From positions 103,017,628 to 103,081,627 of the forward strand of contig CM070875.1 of the NCBI GenBank assembly GCA_036365515.1: a DNA stretch of 64,000 nt. The letters run 5' to 3'. The position numbers were made by a program, and so were the translations under genes. The notes below the pieces were generated by a model. That model made no database searches, was not told where the DNA came from, and saw nothing but the letters and a program-made list of their open reading frames with translations. Origin of the DNA: Torymus aiolomorphi. Its lineage: Eukaryota > Arthropoda > Insecta > Hymenoptera > Torymidae. Below are positions 41,486 through 55,030 of this stretch, piece after piece (within the stretch, counting starts at the first letter, position 1; every line of letters starts with the position of its first letter).

Positions 41486-41997
41486 TATTGGGGACGAGCC
41501 GACTCTCACAAGCTGTGCTGGCCAAGCCGCCTTGTACTCCAGGCGGTAGAGACTTTGAGGTTGAACAATGATATGCATATATCCAACTTGAATATCCATT
41601 TTGAAATTGGAAAAATTAAATTTAGACCGACGGTATAGGGTCATATGAAAAATCAATTTCTTTTTAAATCGTCAGTACACTTCTGGAGAGGTATTGAAAA
41701 TGCCATAATTTTACAACAATAATTGAAATTCTTTTAATAGTTTAAAAGATAATGATGCAAACATAATTGCAACGATTGCGGTCGTTGTAATTTAAATAGT
41801 AATCTGGATCCTAAATGTGTTCCTTTTGCATACTATAGATTAGGTTTATACTACATAACAATTCAACAAAGTGTACAGATTTCGGAAAATCATAGTCGAA
41901 AATAAAAAAAACCGCGCGGTTGCTGGAGCTCTCGAAAACCGTTCGGTAATTGCCGCGGGGAGGGAATAGCGACTTATGTTAGAGACAGTGTCTCGCA

Positions 41998-41998
<1 letters not shown>
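41486..41998. other. Intergenic stretch, nothing recognised
   Basis: AT-rich sequence between the foldback element and the first (CT)n tract. No frame, terminal repeat or known motif. Confidence 0.45.

Positions 41999-42094
<96 letters not shown>
41999..42094 (+). repeat. (CT)n microsatellite upstream of LINE-3
   Basis: Nearly pure CT dinucleotides for about 90 bp, with one CTTT interruption near 42086. It directly precedes the 5' end of LINE-3; a much longer (TC)n tract follows its 3' end. Confidence 0.95.
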
Positions 42095-42569
42095 GACGGG
42101 TAAGTGTCAACATCTTTGAATTTTGCTCCCGACTTTTTCGTGCATTTCTGAAATATTCTTTCACTCCTTGGAGTGCTTTGTTGACAGAAAAGTGGCTCCA
42201 CCGGCTCTCAAGCTCCTCGCCTAAGGGCCCATGTTTTACACGGTGTCCTATGAGCCAGGAGTTACTTTTCTATTGAAGACACTTGCCCTAACCTCCAAGG
42301 CTGGCAATCATAGCTACCATCAACGAGCAAATCCCGGCTTTCATCATCGGTGAGTGTTAACTCCATCACCAGCACCAACACCACGTATCAGCATTTGCTG
42401 GCCACCACTCCTCCACTGCACTGCACCACACTGCAAGTCGGCGCACGGTTCCTACTGCGGCAGCTTTCTAATCATCCCAACGGCGAATTTTGAATTCAGC
42501 GGGCCAACCGACAGCAGACGGAAAGCTGTCAACAATCACAGAGGCGATCGTGTGTTATTGTAGTGGAAC

Positions 42570-44348
42570 ATGGAGAAGAGGTGTGCTGTATGCGGTGAGT
42601 CATCGATGAGAGTGCTGGGATTATGCCCGATATGTGGCCAGCCGTGTCATGCCAAATGCTCCGGCAAGAAAAAGAGTGCCCCGTGTGACCTATGCCGCAT
42701 TGCGGAGCAGAGACCAACGTCAGCAGAGGCGTCATCCTTCATCAAGCCGAAGAGTGCGCAGGTGAGCAAGCGTGCATCGTTGTCGCAACGACGCACGCCC
42801 AATACATCTAATATTGCCGCCTCCCACCATCATACGCCTCTCGGCTCATCGACGCCGGCTGCCAAGCTCTCCGCGCGTAATAGTAGCGCGCATGGGTCGT
42901 GCGCGCTACTCGCTACCAGTGTGGCTAGGTCTGCCGGGCAGGTAGCTGGAGCGCAGGGGCCAGGAGCGCCAGAGAGAGGTGCCGAGCGGGCCAACTGCCC
43001 ACAGGCGCAGTCTGCTCTGAGTGAGAGTACCGGATGGGTCACCGACACTCAGGCGCCAAAAGACGCATCACAAATCTGCGAAGTTACGGGAGATATTTCA
43101 TCGGCAGTGGCGAGCTCAAGTATTGCGCAATCTTCCGCCACCAACCAGGTACTACCCCCGCCGCTGGGGGATGTAAACCTGGTTGGTGTGACAAATGTTT
43201 TAATTCCTGTAAGCACGCTGGAGCTCTTTTTTCAGCGTTTCGACATGCTCGAGAGGCAGTTGGACGAACTCAAGTTCCTTGGCAGCCGGAGCCCCGCGTC
43301 GTGCAGCGCCGACACCACTCACTGCGATGAGGGTCAAATCAACAATGCGGAGCTGCCCACGCGGGTCTCTGTTGTCGGGGAGCAGGTGAGCAACCAAAAT
43401 TGCTTACTTGAGTCCCTTGATTCCAAGTGCCAGCTGCTTCTCGAGGCCAACTCTTCACTAAAAGATAAATTAGACAAAGCGTTTAGCAGCTTCGAAAAGC
43501 TCCAGCGTGCTCACATGGAGCCAGCTAATTTAAATAGCTTAATTTTTAATAGTCGTGAAGTAGGTGACATTGGCAGCTCTACTTCCGCTGCCAGCACAAA
43601 TTCAGTGCTATTATGCCCGTCCTCTCAGCCGGGCCCTGGGGCCTCTTCCGCGTGTTCTGGGATTGATGGTTCTGAGTCCTGCGAGGTGGTACTTAATGGT
43701 ATTTTAAAGAAGGATTTTGTATATACGGAGGTATTAACCAACCAAATCGCCTTCGCGGTACTCGGAACCATTTATCCCCCATTAAACAGCGATAATATTC
43801 TTGGGACGCGTGTCTTGGTGGTCCGGAACCCGTCTGAGAGAAATGGAGGTGAGGCGGCGGGAGGCTTGGGGTCGCGAGCAGGCGCATTGCCCTCCTGCAT
43901 AGTAAGGCTCAGCAGCCCGAGCCTGGTCAGGGATGTGATGCGAGCTAAGCGCTTGCTCGCCAATTCTTACTTTACCACAAGTAACATCGATCCCGAAATG
44001 CTTGGCCCGGTTTTAGCTGCTTGTGTGCCACACCATAAAATATTCATAAATGAGATGTTGCCCCATGATAAGTTCCAGGAATTAAGAGCCTGAGGTCCAT
44101 CGCCCAGGGGCTGGGCTTTAAATATGTGTGGCACTCGGGTGGTAGATTCCTGGCTAGGCATAAGGGGGGCGAGCGTGCGCATATCTTCGCCACAGCATCC
44201 GACCTACAAGTCATTCAAACGACGTGCCAGTCTGCTAAAAAAACATCTGCCCAAAAGCAACCCGTCAAATGCTGCAGCCACTAACAACGACATAGTTGTT
44301 GCGAGGCAGGGAGCAGAAGAGGTTGTTGGGTCGGCGCCTACATCATGA
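42570..44348 (+). pseudogene. LINE-3 ORF1
   Basis: ATG 42570 opens a 507-codon frame. Residues 5-43 form a PHD/RING-like Cys/His cluster (CAVCG...CPICGQPCHAKC...CDLC). A Ser/Ala-rich region, a probable coiled coil (about 205-320, with LEAN and KLDKAFSSFEKLQ heptads) and a C-terminal Gag-like domain follow. The frame is lost at 44091. The adjacent frame holds the expected VWHSGGRFLARHKGGERAH block, and a third frame ends in GSAPTS with TGA at 44346-44348. That stop overlaps the ORF2 ATG as ATGA (44345-44348), a configuration suited to termination-reinitiation. Confidence 0.82.
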
Positions 44349-47210
44349 CTGGGATCAACTGCTTGCAAGGGGACGGGGGGTGGATGTCCTCTCAAGGCTG
44401 GGTTTCTTAATATTAACTCAATCAGACCTCGTATAAATAAGCTCCGTCTGTACCTGGTTGAAGATCCCTCCTACCACCTCTTTGACATAGCTGAATCTTG
44501 GCTTGGACCTGACGTTGATGACAGTCTCATTCAGATTGATGGCTACTCAGTGCTTAGGCAGGATCGTAATATAAATGGGGGCGGAGTTGCTCTGTATGCA
44601 CGAAACGACTTCACCATCACGAAACTGGCGTCATCTATGACTCAGGGACTGGGAAAACCCTCAATCCTTGAGTACTTATTCTGTCGTGTGCAACAGGGTT
44701 CCTTTCCTCCCATTTTGGTCGGTGTCATTTATAGACCTCCACACATTGCCCTGCAAAAGGACACCGACCTTTTCGATGTTTGGCGCGACCTGAGTAGTGA
44801 GTATAGTCACAAGTTTATCATGGGGGATCTGAATGGTGACTTGTCATCGGCGTCCGATGCTGATGTATATTCCATCAGAAACCTTGCCACAGAGTTATCA
44901 TTACATATTGTGCAGCATGGCCCAACACATCACACGCCCACGTCTCACAAATGGATTGACTTAATCCTCACGGACGAAAACGACGAGGTGCTTGACTATG
45001 CTAATGAACACCTGCCCAGTTTCGGTAAGCATGCTATCATTGATGTTACCATCAACTATTTTGTGCCAGCGCGAGTAGGGAAGTCTTTCTCCTACAGAGA
45101 TTATAAAAACGTATGCCCTTCATCTCTCAATGAATTGCTTGCGCGCTGCGATTGGGTAGGCATGAATTCGATTGAATCCGATTTGGAGGGAGCACTAGAT
45201 TCCTTAAACGCAAACCTTAACTCTGTCATAAACGATTTAGCGCCTTTAAAAACTGTGAAACCCAGTCGAAATAATGCTCCTTGGATTGGTCGTGAGCTGA
45301 GGGAACTAATCAACAAACGTAATGCGGCCCATAGGCGTTACAAACGCACTGGGCGAGCGGCGGTGTTCGATGGGTTTCTTCGGCTCAGCAATGAGGTCGA
45401 CTCACGCTTTGCTCAAGAGCGTAACTCCTTCCTTCACAAACATCTCTCAGACGCTCTTGATGCTAATAAGGATATATGGAAGGAAATGCGTAAACTCGGC
45501 CTTATTCCAAAGCGAAAAGAGGAGGACCTTTGCGGCTTTACGCCGGGAGAGTTAAACGCTCACATCGCTGGAATCTCCGTGTCCCCCCTTGAAAACATAG
45601 AAGAAGCTATGGACACTATTTTACTAACAAGTGAGGAGAGCTTTTCCTTTAAACAGGTTACACTGAGTGATGTAATTCTTGCAATTTCTCACTTCTCCTC
45701 ACAGGCAAAAGGGGTGGACGGAATTCCTCGGGAGGTGGTCGTGAATGCTCTCCCTGTCATTGGTGACTACTTGGTCAGAATTTTCAACTCCTCCTTCGCT
45801 CAGGGAATTTTTCCGGGCTCCTGGAAGTGCACAGGTAATTGCACTCAAGAAAATTGCATCGCCGTCTACAGTCTCGGACTTTCGTCCTATAGCACTACTC
45901 TGCTTTCTTTCTAAGGTGCTTGAAAAAATTGCCCACAACCAAATCACGGAGTATCTTAATAGCAATAACTTACTTGACCCCCTCCAGGCCGGATTTCGCA
46001 AGCACCACAGCACGCAGACGGCACTTCTCAAGCTAACCGACGATATACGTATAGGCATCGACAACAGACAACTGACGTTACTGCTACTGTTCGACTTCAG
46101 AAAAGCCTTCGACACCATCTCACCAACAGCGCTTCTGCGTAAGCTCTGTCGGCTGGGGTTCTCCAGGGCAGCTCTCCTGTGGATTCAATCATATCTGAAA
46201 GGACGTACCCAGATAGTCACCTCAAATAGCAAAGGTAACTCTGACTGGTTAGAAACCAATCTGGGAGTTCCACAGGGATCTGTCCTGGGTCCACTGCTTT
46301 TTTGTCTATACGTTAACGACTTACGTGACGTACTTGACGGTAATACTATCAGACATATATTTTACGCAGATGACCTTCAAATCTACTTACACACGACAAA
46401 AGACGAAATTCTGGAGGGTATTGATCGGCTGTCCCATGCGGCGCAAATGGTGGCTGAATGGGCGGTGAACTCGGGCCTGCACCTCAATGCTGGTAAGACC
46501 AAAGCCATTGTATTCGGCTCCAGGGTAGGAGTTAATCATATAAACTCATTAGATCTGCCAGGTATTGGTGTGCGGCCTGGAGAACGCATCCCGTTCAGTA
46601 GCGAAGTTGCGAGTCTCGGTGTTACACTGGATAGTAAATTAACATGGAAACCGCACATTGACCAACTCACAAAGAAAGTCAATAAAGCCCTATACAGTTT
46701 GCGGTTTATTAGGGCGTGTACCACCGAGATTCTCCGCAAAAGATTAGTCGAGTCCCTAGTTCAACCCCACCTCGACTACTGTACGGTGGTCTACTTGGAC
46801 GCGTCTGACGAACAGCGAGCGAGAGTGCAAAGATTGAGCAATTCATGTGTGAGGTACGTTACTGGGGCTAGGAGGGATGAGCATATCACCCCCTACTTGA
46901 GACGTCTGGGCTGGCTCCGTATGGACTCACGCAGATTCTACTTCGCAGCCCTGCTACTATATAAAATAATTCGGATGCGTGAGCCCAGATACTTGGCTGC
47001 CTTTTTTACGGTGCACAAGCCTAGGCCAACAAGCAGGGGAGTGCAGCCGGAGCTTGCTTTCCCTGCCTTGAACTATAAGACGGGTGATAGAGCGTTTCTC
47101 GCTCAGGCTGCCCGCTTTTGGAACTCCCTCCCCCCCCCTGCGCTACCTTCCATCACTTTCATCATTCAAGAGGGCTGTGCGCCAACACCTGCTTGATCTC
47201 GACGCCTAGC
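44345..47210 (+). pseudogene. LINE-3 ORF2, endonuclease and reverse transcriptase
   Basis: Starts MTGINCLQG and shifts frame in a G-run near 44375. Endonuclease blocks: FLNINSIRPRINKLR, DIAESWL, GGGVALYARND, VGVIYRPP, FIMGDLNGDL and HKWIDLIL; the last motif reads GKH instead of SDH. The frame shifts near 45830, after which the RT follows: FRPIALLCFLSKVLEK, AGFRKHHSTQTALLKL, LLFDFRKAFDTI (motif A Asp), LGVPQGSVLGPLLFCLYVND, FYADDLQIY (near 46362) and SLGVTLDSKLTWKPHI. A last shift near 47150 restores a C-terminus ending LLDLDA at 47208-47210. All RT catalytic residues are present. Confidence 0.9.
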
Positions 47211-48355
<1,145 letters not shown>

Positions 48356-48569
48356 CATGGACGAATTCTTTCTCTTGCAACGAACATCATCTCCATCATC
48401 TTTTTATATTTTCAATTCACCATTTCCAAAACTATCAGACGTAGAAAGACGATTTTTTAAATCCAAATGTCGCGAAAAGATAAACATGTGTCTCTAAATG
48501 CACTTAGAAAATTTAAGAGTTTTTTTCAACTTTAATTTTCAAATTTGCGTATTGCACTTTTATATTCTG

Positions 48570-48616
<47 letters not shown>

Positions 48617-48659
48617 TTAATTATTAAGAAAGCAAAAAACATCATTATATTGTTATTTT
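48356..48659. other. Linker with (AT)n run
   Basis: AT-rich sequence with a TA dinucleotide run at about 48575-48612. No gene is seen. Confidence 0.6.
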
Positions 48660-49066
48660 GCCTCACGTGATTTTTGCGACTCTGAGAATTGTTTTCATGT
48701 TTTTGACCTGCACCCTTGGCCTATAGGAGTAGTTCCGTAAAAGCGATTTCGTTCATAATTTTTTTTAAGCTTTTAGGGACCTTTTCTACAAGTACCAGTC
48801 AAAAAATTTTTCCTAACGAAGCAATTGCGTCTCTGAGAATTTGTTTTTCGAGTTTACGGCATGGTATATCGACCCAAACGGGCTTTTGCGGAAAAGCGAT
48901 TTCATTCATAATTTTTCTGTAAGCATTGGGGACCTTTTGTACAAGTAACAGTCGAAACATTTTTCTTAACGACATTATTGCGACTCTGGGAGTTTTTTTT
49001 TTAGTTTATGGCATGGTATATCGTCCCGAAGAAGCTTTTCTGGTATAGCGATTAAGTTCATAATTT
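48660..49066 (+). repeat. About 152-bp tandem repeat, block 1
   Basis: The landmark TTCATAATTTTT recurs near 48750, 48905 and 49058, and the CTCTG(A/G)GAATT-type word near 48680, 48831 and 48984. Each unit also has AAAAGCGATTTCGTTCAT, AGGGACCTTTTCTACAAGTA and TTTTTCCTAACGA. The array resumes at 50291 after an insertion. Confidence 0.82.
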
Positions 49067-49194
49067 TTGCTTCCTCAAAGAGGAAGCTTTGTAACGGTGA
49101 AAAAAATTTTTGAAATAAAAAATGTTCAAAACCATGTTTTAAGACTTTTGGCGCTAAAATCCGTTCTTTTTGATAAAAGATGTTCGTGTGTGTG

Positions 49195-49238
<44 letters not shown>

Positions 49239-50290
49239 TGTGTGTGTGCGTGTGCGTGTGCGTGTGTGTACAGGCGATAACTTTTGAAAACAAGTGCCTT
49301 TTCTTTCCTTTACGATAACGGGAGTAAGAGTCAATGAATCGTTTTGAAATTTGGCAGAGAATTAGCTTTTTATGTCTAAGGAGTCATTTCTTTGCCCAAA
49401 AAAATATGACCGTTGTGACCAAAGATATTTGTAATTAATTTTTTTTTATAAATTTCTTATATTTGCATTTTTAAAAAGAATATTCGATAGATTGACTCAA
49501 AATTTTTACCACTTATTACACTAATCGAGTACACCATTGTGTTAAAATTTCAAGAGGCTATGTTAGTCAAAATTTTTTTACTCATTCGAAATTAGCCCCA
49601 AAACACAAATATAAAGTTTTAGAGCAAAATATGCAATAGTTCTATTTAATTTGTATATCATATATAAATAAAATAATTATTGTGTACTAGAGCACATCCC
49701 CGAGAAAGTAATTTCAGATTGAGTCCCGCGGCAATGTGTACGAGGGCAACGATAATAATTGACTTTCAAAATATGAATTTCGTAGAATTTCCATAAAAAT
49801 ATTTCATAAAAATATTTCATAAAAATATCGATTCTTAAATATGAAAAAAACTACCTGTCTGTTAAATTTCAAAACGATTCATTGTCTTTTGTTAAGTAGT
49901 ATAACTTACTTATTATATTTGTACGATTGTTACAATGATGGATTAACTTTAAACCACTAAGTCGAGCAGGATAGTAGTTAAATACCTGTTCCAAAACAAA
50001 TATTTATTAGTTTACTGCCAATACATACTTTTCATTCTCAAACTAATGTATTTCTTTAAAATTTTTTATAACAATAATTATTTGTTTGTATAGGATACAT
50101 AAATGAAAAAACAAAAAAGATATTTTTTATATTCAGTAAAATTGTTTAACAAACAACAAAGAACCACAAAGAAAATAGTTTTATTTATTAATAAAGTTTT
50201 GTTGTGAAAAATTTGCTTTTGTTTTTTAAATTTAAAAAATGGAATTGATAAATTAGTTTGAGGAAGCATCTTGCCAATGAATTGGCAGCG
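49067..50290. mobile_element. 1.2-kb hairpin-ended insertion in the 152-bp array
   Basis: The left end is a perfect hairpin, GCTTCCTC AAA GAGGAAGC (49069-49087). The right end carries TTTGAGGAAGC (complement of the left end, near 50257) and then a hairpin, TGCCAAT GA ATTGGCA (about 50272-50287). The 152-bp repeat units are interrupted on one side and continue on the other. An internal inverted pair, CAATGAATCGTTTTGAAATTT near 49333 and its complement near 49862, adds structure. There is no supportable ORF; I judge it a non-autonomous element of unknown type. Confidence 0.55.
49186..49270 (+). repeat. (TGCG)n/(TG)n microsatellite
   Basis: About 80 bp of CGTG tetranucleotides followed by GTGTGTGCG variants, lying inside the hairpin-ended insertion. 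Confidence 0.95.
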
Positions 50291-50700
50291 TTTTTTTTAA
50301 GCTTTGGGGACCTTTTCTTCAAGTACCAGTTGAAACATTTTTCCTAACGACGTAATTGCGGCTCCGAGAATTTTTTCCCGGTTTACGACACAGTATATTG
50401 CCCTGGGGGGGCTTTTCCGGAAAAACGATTTCGTTCATAATTTTTTTCTAAGCATTTGGCGTGTTTATAAGAAACAGTTGCAACATTTTTCCGAACGACG
50501 TAATTGCGGCTCTGGGAATTTTTTTTCGCTTTTCTGACACTGTATATCACCGTGCAGGGGTTTTCCGGAAAAGCGATTTCCTTCGTAATTTTTGTTTAGA
50601 CCGTGTGGGACCTTTCCTTCAAGTGCCAGTCGCAAAATTTTTCGTAACGAAGTTATTGCGACTCTGGGAATTTTAGTTTTCGTGTGTGTCGCTATGCGAA
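50291..50700 (+). repeat. About 152-bp tandem repeat, block 2
   Basis: Continuation of block 1, with TTCATAATTTTT or its variant near 50432 and 50584, and CTCTGGGAATTTT near 50509 and 50662. Units are diverged from each other at the 15-20% level by eye. Confidence 0.8.
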
Positions 50701-51069
50701 AATTGACTTGTCTGTGAGGGTGGTTTTGGGGGTGGTTTATGGGGGTGGCGAAGTGCTAAATTGGTTTTTACCCTGTTTTTGGTCCATTCCTACTCTGTTT
50801 TATGGTTCTAAACCGGTTATAATGTAAATCGCAAATTTTAGTTTTTTCGTTCACTGTGAACGTTCGGAATTTCAAGCACATGGAAACAGTAGAAAAATGG
50901 TGGGATAGAGAGTGCCACAAGAAAAAGTTGGAGATGATGGAGGAGTTGAAAAAAGTGAGGGGTGGAGAGGCATGCCCAGAGAGATACAGGAAAAATAGAA
51001 AGGAATACAAATGGTGGATAGGGGGAAAAAGAAGATGGCCGCTTGAGTAGTTGTGCAGGTTGGTCCGTA
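50701..51069 (+). pseudogene. Fragment related to LINE-4 ORF2
   Basis: A frame at 50856-51048 reads VEKWWDRECHKKKLEMMEEL and YRKNRKEYKWWI. This is the same linker block found in LINE-4 between endonuclease and RT (KWWDKTCHERKTQLKEKL, about 52590-52700). It is therefore a separate truncated copy, just upstream of LINE-4. The preceding 150 bp are G-rich (GGGGGTGG near 50727 and 50745) and unassigned. Confidence 0.6.
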
Positions 51070-51215
51070 CGATTACAAGTAGCGTAAATTCTGTGTGGAG
51101 TTTACGTAAAAAAACCTGGTGTGCGTAAGTAGTGAGTTGGTGAGGTTTGGATCCGAGTCAGTGTCGGGTAGTGTGGAGTGCGGCAACGGAAGACAGAAAA
51201 AACATGGTAGAAAAA

Positions 51216-51709
51216 ACAAAAGGTAAACGCCATGGAATACGCTGTTAAAGTACACAGATAGAATAGCAGAGGAAGAACGGAGCTTAAGGCCCCTTCTACA
51301 ACGGAAAAGACAACAGATAACCATGGAGTACGACAGAGGAGACCTGGAAGAATGGATAAGAGGGAAGGTGGGAGTGATGGTAGACTTAAAGAGAATATGG
51401 AAAGTAAAAAAGGGTGACATGGTAGGAGCAGAGTGCAAGGACAGCGACTAAAAAGAATCCATAATGAAAGTGAAAAAAGAGAAACTACTAGGAGAGAAGA
51501 TATACATTTCGCATGATAGAACGTGGAAGGAGAGAGAGAATGAACGGGCAATGAGAACGTGGCTAAAGAGCAGGACAGAGGAGGAGAGGGAGATAGCCAA
51601 TGTAAGATTAAACAAGGTGATAATAGGACAAATGGAGTGGCTGCTGGATGAAGAAAAAGGACAAATGAAGGTTTTTATACTAAAGAAAAGAGAGGAAGGG
51701 AGAACATAA
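51216..51709 (+). pseudogene. LINE-4 ORF1 remnant
   Basis: Broken frames give a charged protein. The best preserved part, 51464-51709, reads GEKIYISHDRTWKERENERAM, ...WLKSRTEEEREIANVRLNKVII and ends WLLDEEKGQM. This resembles the C-terminal RNA-binding part of ORF1 in hymenopteran LINEs. Upstream frames (51216-51450) carry stops and shifts. Confidence 0.55.
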
Positions 51710-52580
51710 TAGAAAGAGGACAAAAGAATACAACGGACATATTTTCGAATGTAGCAGGAGCCTCCAGTCTAAGCGAGGAGACGTGGGAAGAGCTAAAGGA
51801 ATATGAGGTAATAGGACTGACGGAAACATGGTTAGAGAGAAAAACGAGAAAATACTGAACAGACACCTGAAGACGATTGCAGCGACAAGGATAAGAAGGA
51901 AAGGAAGAGCCAAAGGCGGAATGCTATTAGCGACAAGGAGGAAAATTGAGGTAAAGGTAGAGGAAAAAGAGAAGGAGCCGAAGGAGAGACAGAATGAGAC
52001 CCTCAGGAAAACAATCTAGATAGAAAGCAGAGAGATAAGGATTATATCAACATATATGACAAAGAAAAGAAGAGAAAACTGGGAGTGCATAGTAGAGGAG
52101 GCGGAAAAATATAAAGGAGCCCGAATTATAATAGGCGGGAATTTTAATGCAAGGACGGCAGAAGAAGGAGGCAGACTGACTGAACACAGTACGACCAGGA
52201 CGAGCAAAGATACAGTAAAAAACAGAAGGATGCGAGACACTGGAAAAGGTAACAGAGACAGGAATACACATTCTAAATGGAGGTGAAAGAGACCGAGGAA
52301 ATGGAGAATTTACATATATAGGAGGGGGGGGGGGGGCAAGTCTACCATAGACTACGTAATGGCGAACGAGAAAGGTTTAGAGATAATAGAGGAAATGGAA
52401 TGAATAGAAAATTTAGTAGGAAAGAAGAGAAGCAGAAAGAGAAGACAATGGACTGGTCGGAGAAAGCAGGAGAAATTCCGGGAGAAATTGGCAAAAGAAG
52501 ACAAAAGTGACAAACGGTACGGGGTTGAAAAGGAAAATACATAAAGCAATTCAATGGAAAGAAATAAAGGGATAAGTTAA
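51710..52580 (+). pseudogene. LINE-4 ORF2 endonuclease remnant
   Basis: Pieces in several frames: FSNVAGASSLSEETWEELKEY with GLTETWLERK (about 51748-51842), then IIIGGNFNARTAEEGG (about 52124-52172), TSKDTVKNRR and, after a poly(G) run at 52322-52335, STIDYVMANEKGLEII (about 52340-52390). The GDFN motif of this enzyme family reads GNFN, so a catalytic Asp is replaced in addition to the frameshifts. Confidence 0.72.
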
Positions 52581-55030
52581 AAAGAAAGCGAAGTGGTGGG
52601 ACAAGACATGCCACGAGAGAAAAACGCAATTGAAAGAAAAGCTAAGTAGCTGCAAAAAAGGTGAAATAGAGGTAGAAGAATATAGAAAAGAGAGAAAGAG
52701 CTATAGAAAATGGATCGAGAAGAAGAAAAACGAATCGGCAGAAAAAATACTGGAAGAGATAGAGGAGAATAAAAGTGAAAGGAACTTCTGGAAGGTAGTA
52801 AATGAAGGTAGAAAAAAGGTCGCAAATACAGGAAGGAATAGAAGATGAGAAATGGTTGGAGCACTTTAAAACGCAGCTAGTAGGTAAGAAGATAGAAGAA
52901 GAAGAGCCTAAAGAAAATAACAAAAGAAGGAAAAAGCTGGAAACAGACATAGGAGAAGAAGAAATATCGAAGGCAATAAAGAAACTGAAAAGGAAAAAAG
53001 CTTCAGGAATAGATGGAATCCCGAACAAAGCATGGATAGAAGGAATTGATATAGCAAAAGAAGAACTAAGAGATTGTATAAACAAGGTATGGAAAGAAGG
53101 ACAATTTCCAGAGGAACGCAAAACTGGAAAGATCAAACCTATTTTCAAAAAGGGGAAGAGAGAAGAGGTAGGAAACTACAGAGGAATCACGTTAATGGAC
53201 ACAGGATATAAATATACGCTGAAGTGCTACGGAACAGACTGGATGAAGAATTCGAGAAGGAAAATAAACTGAACGGCACGCAATTCGGATTTAGCATCAA
53301 AAAGGAACGATTGACGCAGTATATACGTTAAAGAAGACGGTGGAAGGAGAAATAGGGAGAGAGAAAGGGAAAGTATCGGGTTTCCTAGCAGACATGAGAG
53401 TAGCATTCGACAAAATAAGAAGAGAAGAAATATGGAAGAAGATGGAAGAGATGGAGATAGAAGCAGGACTAAGAGAAAGGATAAAGGAAATATACGAGGA
53501 TACGAGGTGTGAAATTGAAATAGGAAACAGGATAATAGGAGCATTTAGGGCAGAGAAAGGAGTGAGACAAGGTTGCGCACTTAACCCAAACCTCTTTAAC
53601 ATAGCGTTCGCAAATGTCAAGAGAGAGATGAAAAAAGCACAAGAAGGTGGAGTAAGATTTGAAAAAAAGAAAATTTTCTCATTATCATACGCAGTAATAC
53701 TACCTGTGAATAACGCCATAGGAATGAGAGAGCTGCTAAAGAGGTTTAAGAAATGCATAGAAAAGAAGGGGCTAGAATTAAACATGGAAAAGTCAAAGAT
53801 CATGGAGTTTAGGACAAAAGGCGGCAGGAGAAAGGAGACAACCTTCAAATGGAAAGAAGAAAAGATAGAAGAAGTAAAGGAAGCAACGTACCTAGGATAC
53901 AAATTACAGAGTGACAATGGGGATGGCAAACATGTAAGGTACATCACATGATAGGCAAACGCAGTGGTAGAAAAGACGTGGAGCTTAGGAGAGAGGAAAT
54001 TCAAAGAAGATTGGAAGAAACGTATGAGGATTTTTGATGCGTTAGTAAAAAGCATAATATGCTACGGAACAGAAATATGGGGGTGGAAATAATGGAAGGA
54101 GGTGGAGAAGATACAGGACAAATATCTAAAATGGACACTTAAAGTGGAGAGGACAACGCCGGACATATACTGCACGAAGAAACTAAAAAGAACAAGATAG
54201 CACTGACAACAGGGAAACTAGCAATGAAATATGAAAAGAAGTTAGCAGAAACAGAAGAAGGATCATTAAAGAGAGAATGTTGGGAGATAATAAAGAAAAA
54301 GGGAGACAAATCGAAACAGGAACAGGAAAAAAGGAGTTTCTTTGAAAAAAGAGGTTGTTTAAGGTTAGCGGTGGAAAGGAGGATAGAAGAAGGGGAAGAA
54401 ATATGGTGGGAGATGACACAAAGAGGAGCGGATATAGAGAAACAAGAAAATAGAAAAAAGATAGAAGAAAAAAAATAGAAAAAAAAATAGAACAAAAAAA
54501 ATAGAAACAAGATAGAAGAGTCAAGATATGCAATAGAGGTAAAAAAAAATAATCACAGAGGAAAAACCGGAATACCTAGGAAATTCAAGAAAAAACAAGA
54601 AGGGGGAGATGGAAATTGTGGGGAGATTCAGATTGGGAGGAGAAAATAGGAGCAGCAGATACTGGATGAAAACAGAAAAGAAAGTATGCAGGTTATGCAA
54701 GGCAGAAGAGGAGACACTGGAACATATCTTCGAGAAGTGTATATATACAGGACAAGAACGAAAAAAATGGGAATAGAGATTAGACGGAAGGTTGGAAAAC
54801 CTAGCGGCGCTACATTAAATACAATGGATAAGAAAGAAACAAGAACAGAAAGAAAAAGAAAAAAACATAGAAAATTGGGGCAGGACGAACTAGGTATGAG
54901 AAAGCACTATGGAAGCACCCTAAGGAGATGTAGAGAAGAACGGAAGAATGGAATGCAGAATGACCCTAACGGAACGGAAGGGAGGAGAGGAAAGGTTGAG
55001 GAGAAGAAGACAAACATAAAAAGTAAGTAG
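52581..55030 (+). pseudogene. LINE-4 ORF2 reverse transcriptase and C-terminal finger
   Basis: Linker KWWDKTCHERK, then KRKKASGIDGIPNKAW, FKKGKREEVGNYRGITLMD, a frameshift near 53210, GFLADMRVAFDKIRREEIW (motif A), GVRQGCALNPNLFNIAFA, and LSYAVILPVNNA where YADD should be: the catalytic DD is gone, apparently by an in-frame deletion. YLGYKLQSDNGDGKHVRYI follows, then IICYGTEIWGWK, and near 54680-54750 a CX2C...HX4C finger (CRLCKAEEETLEHIFEKC). Frames: 52802-53272, 53340-53951, 54224-54478, 54686-55030. Certainly inactive. Confidence 0.85.
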
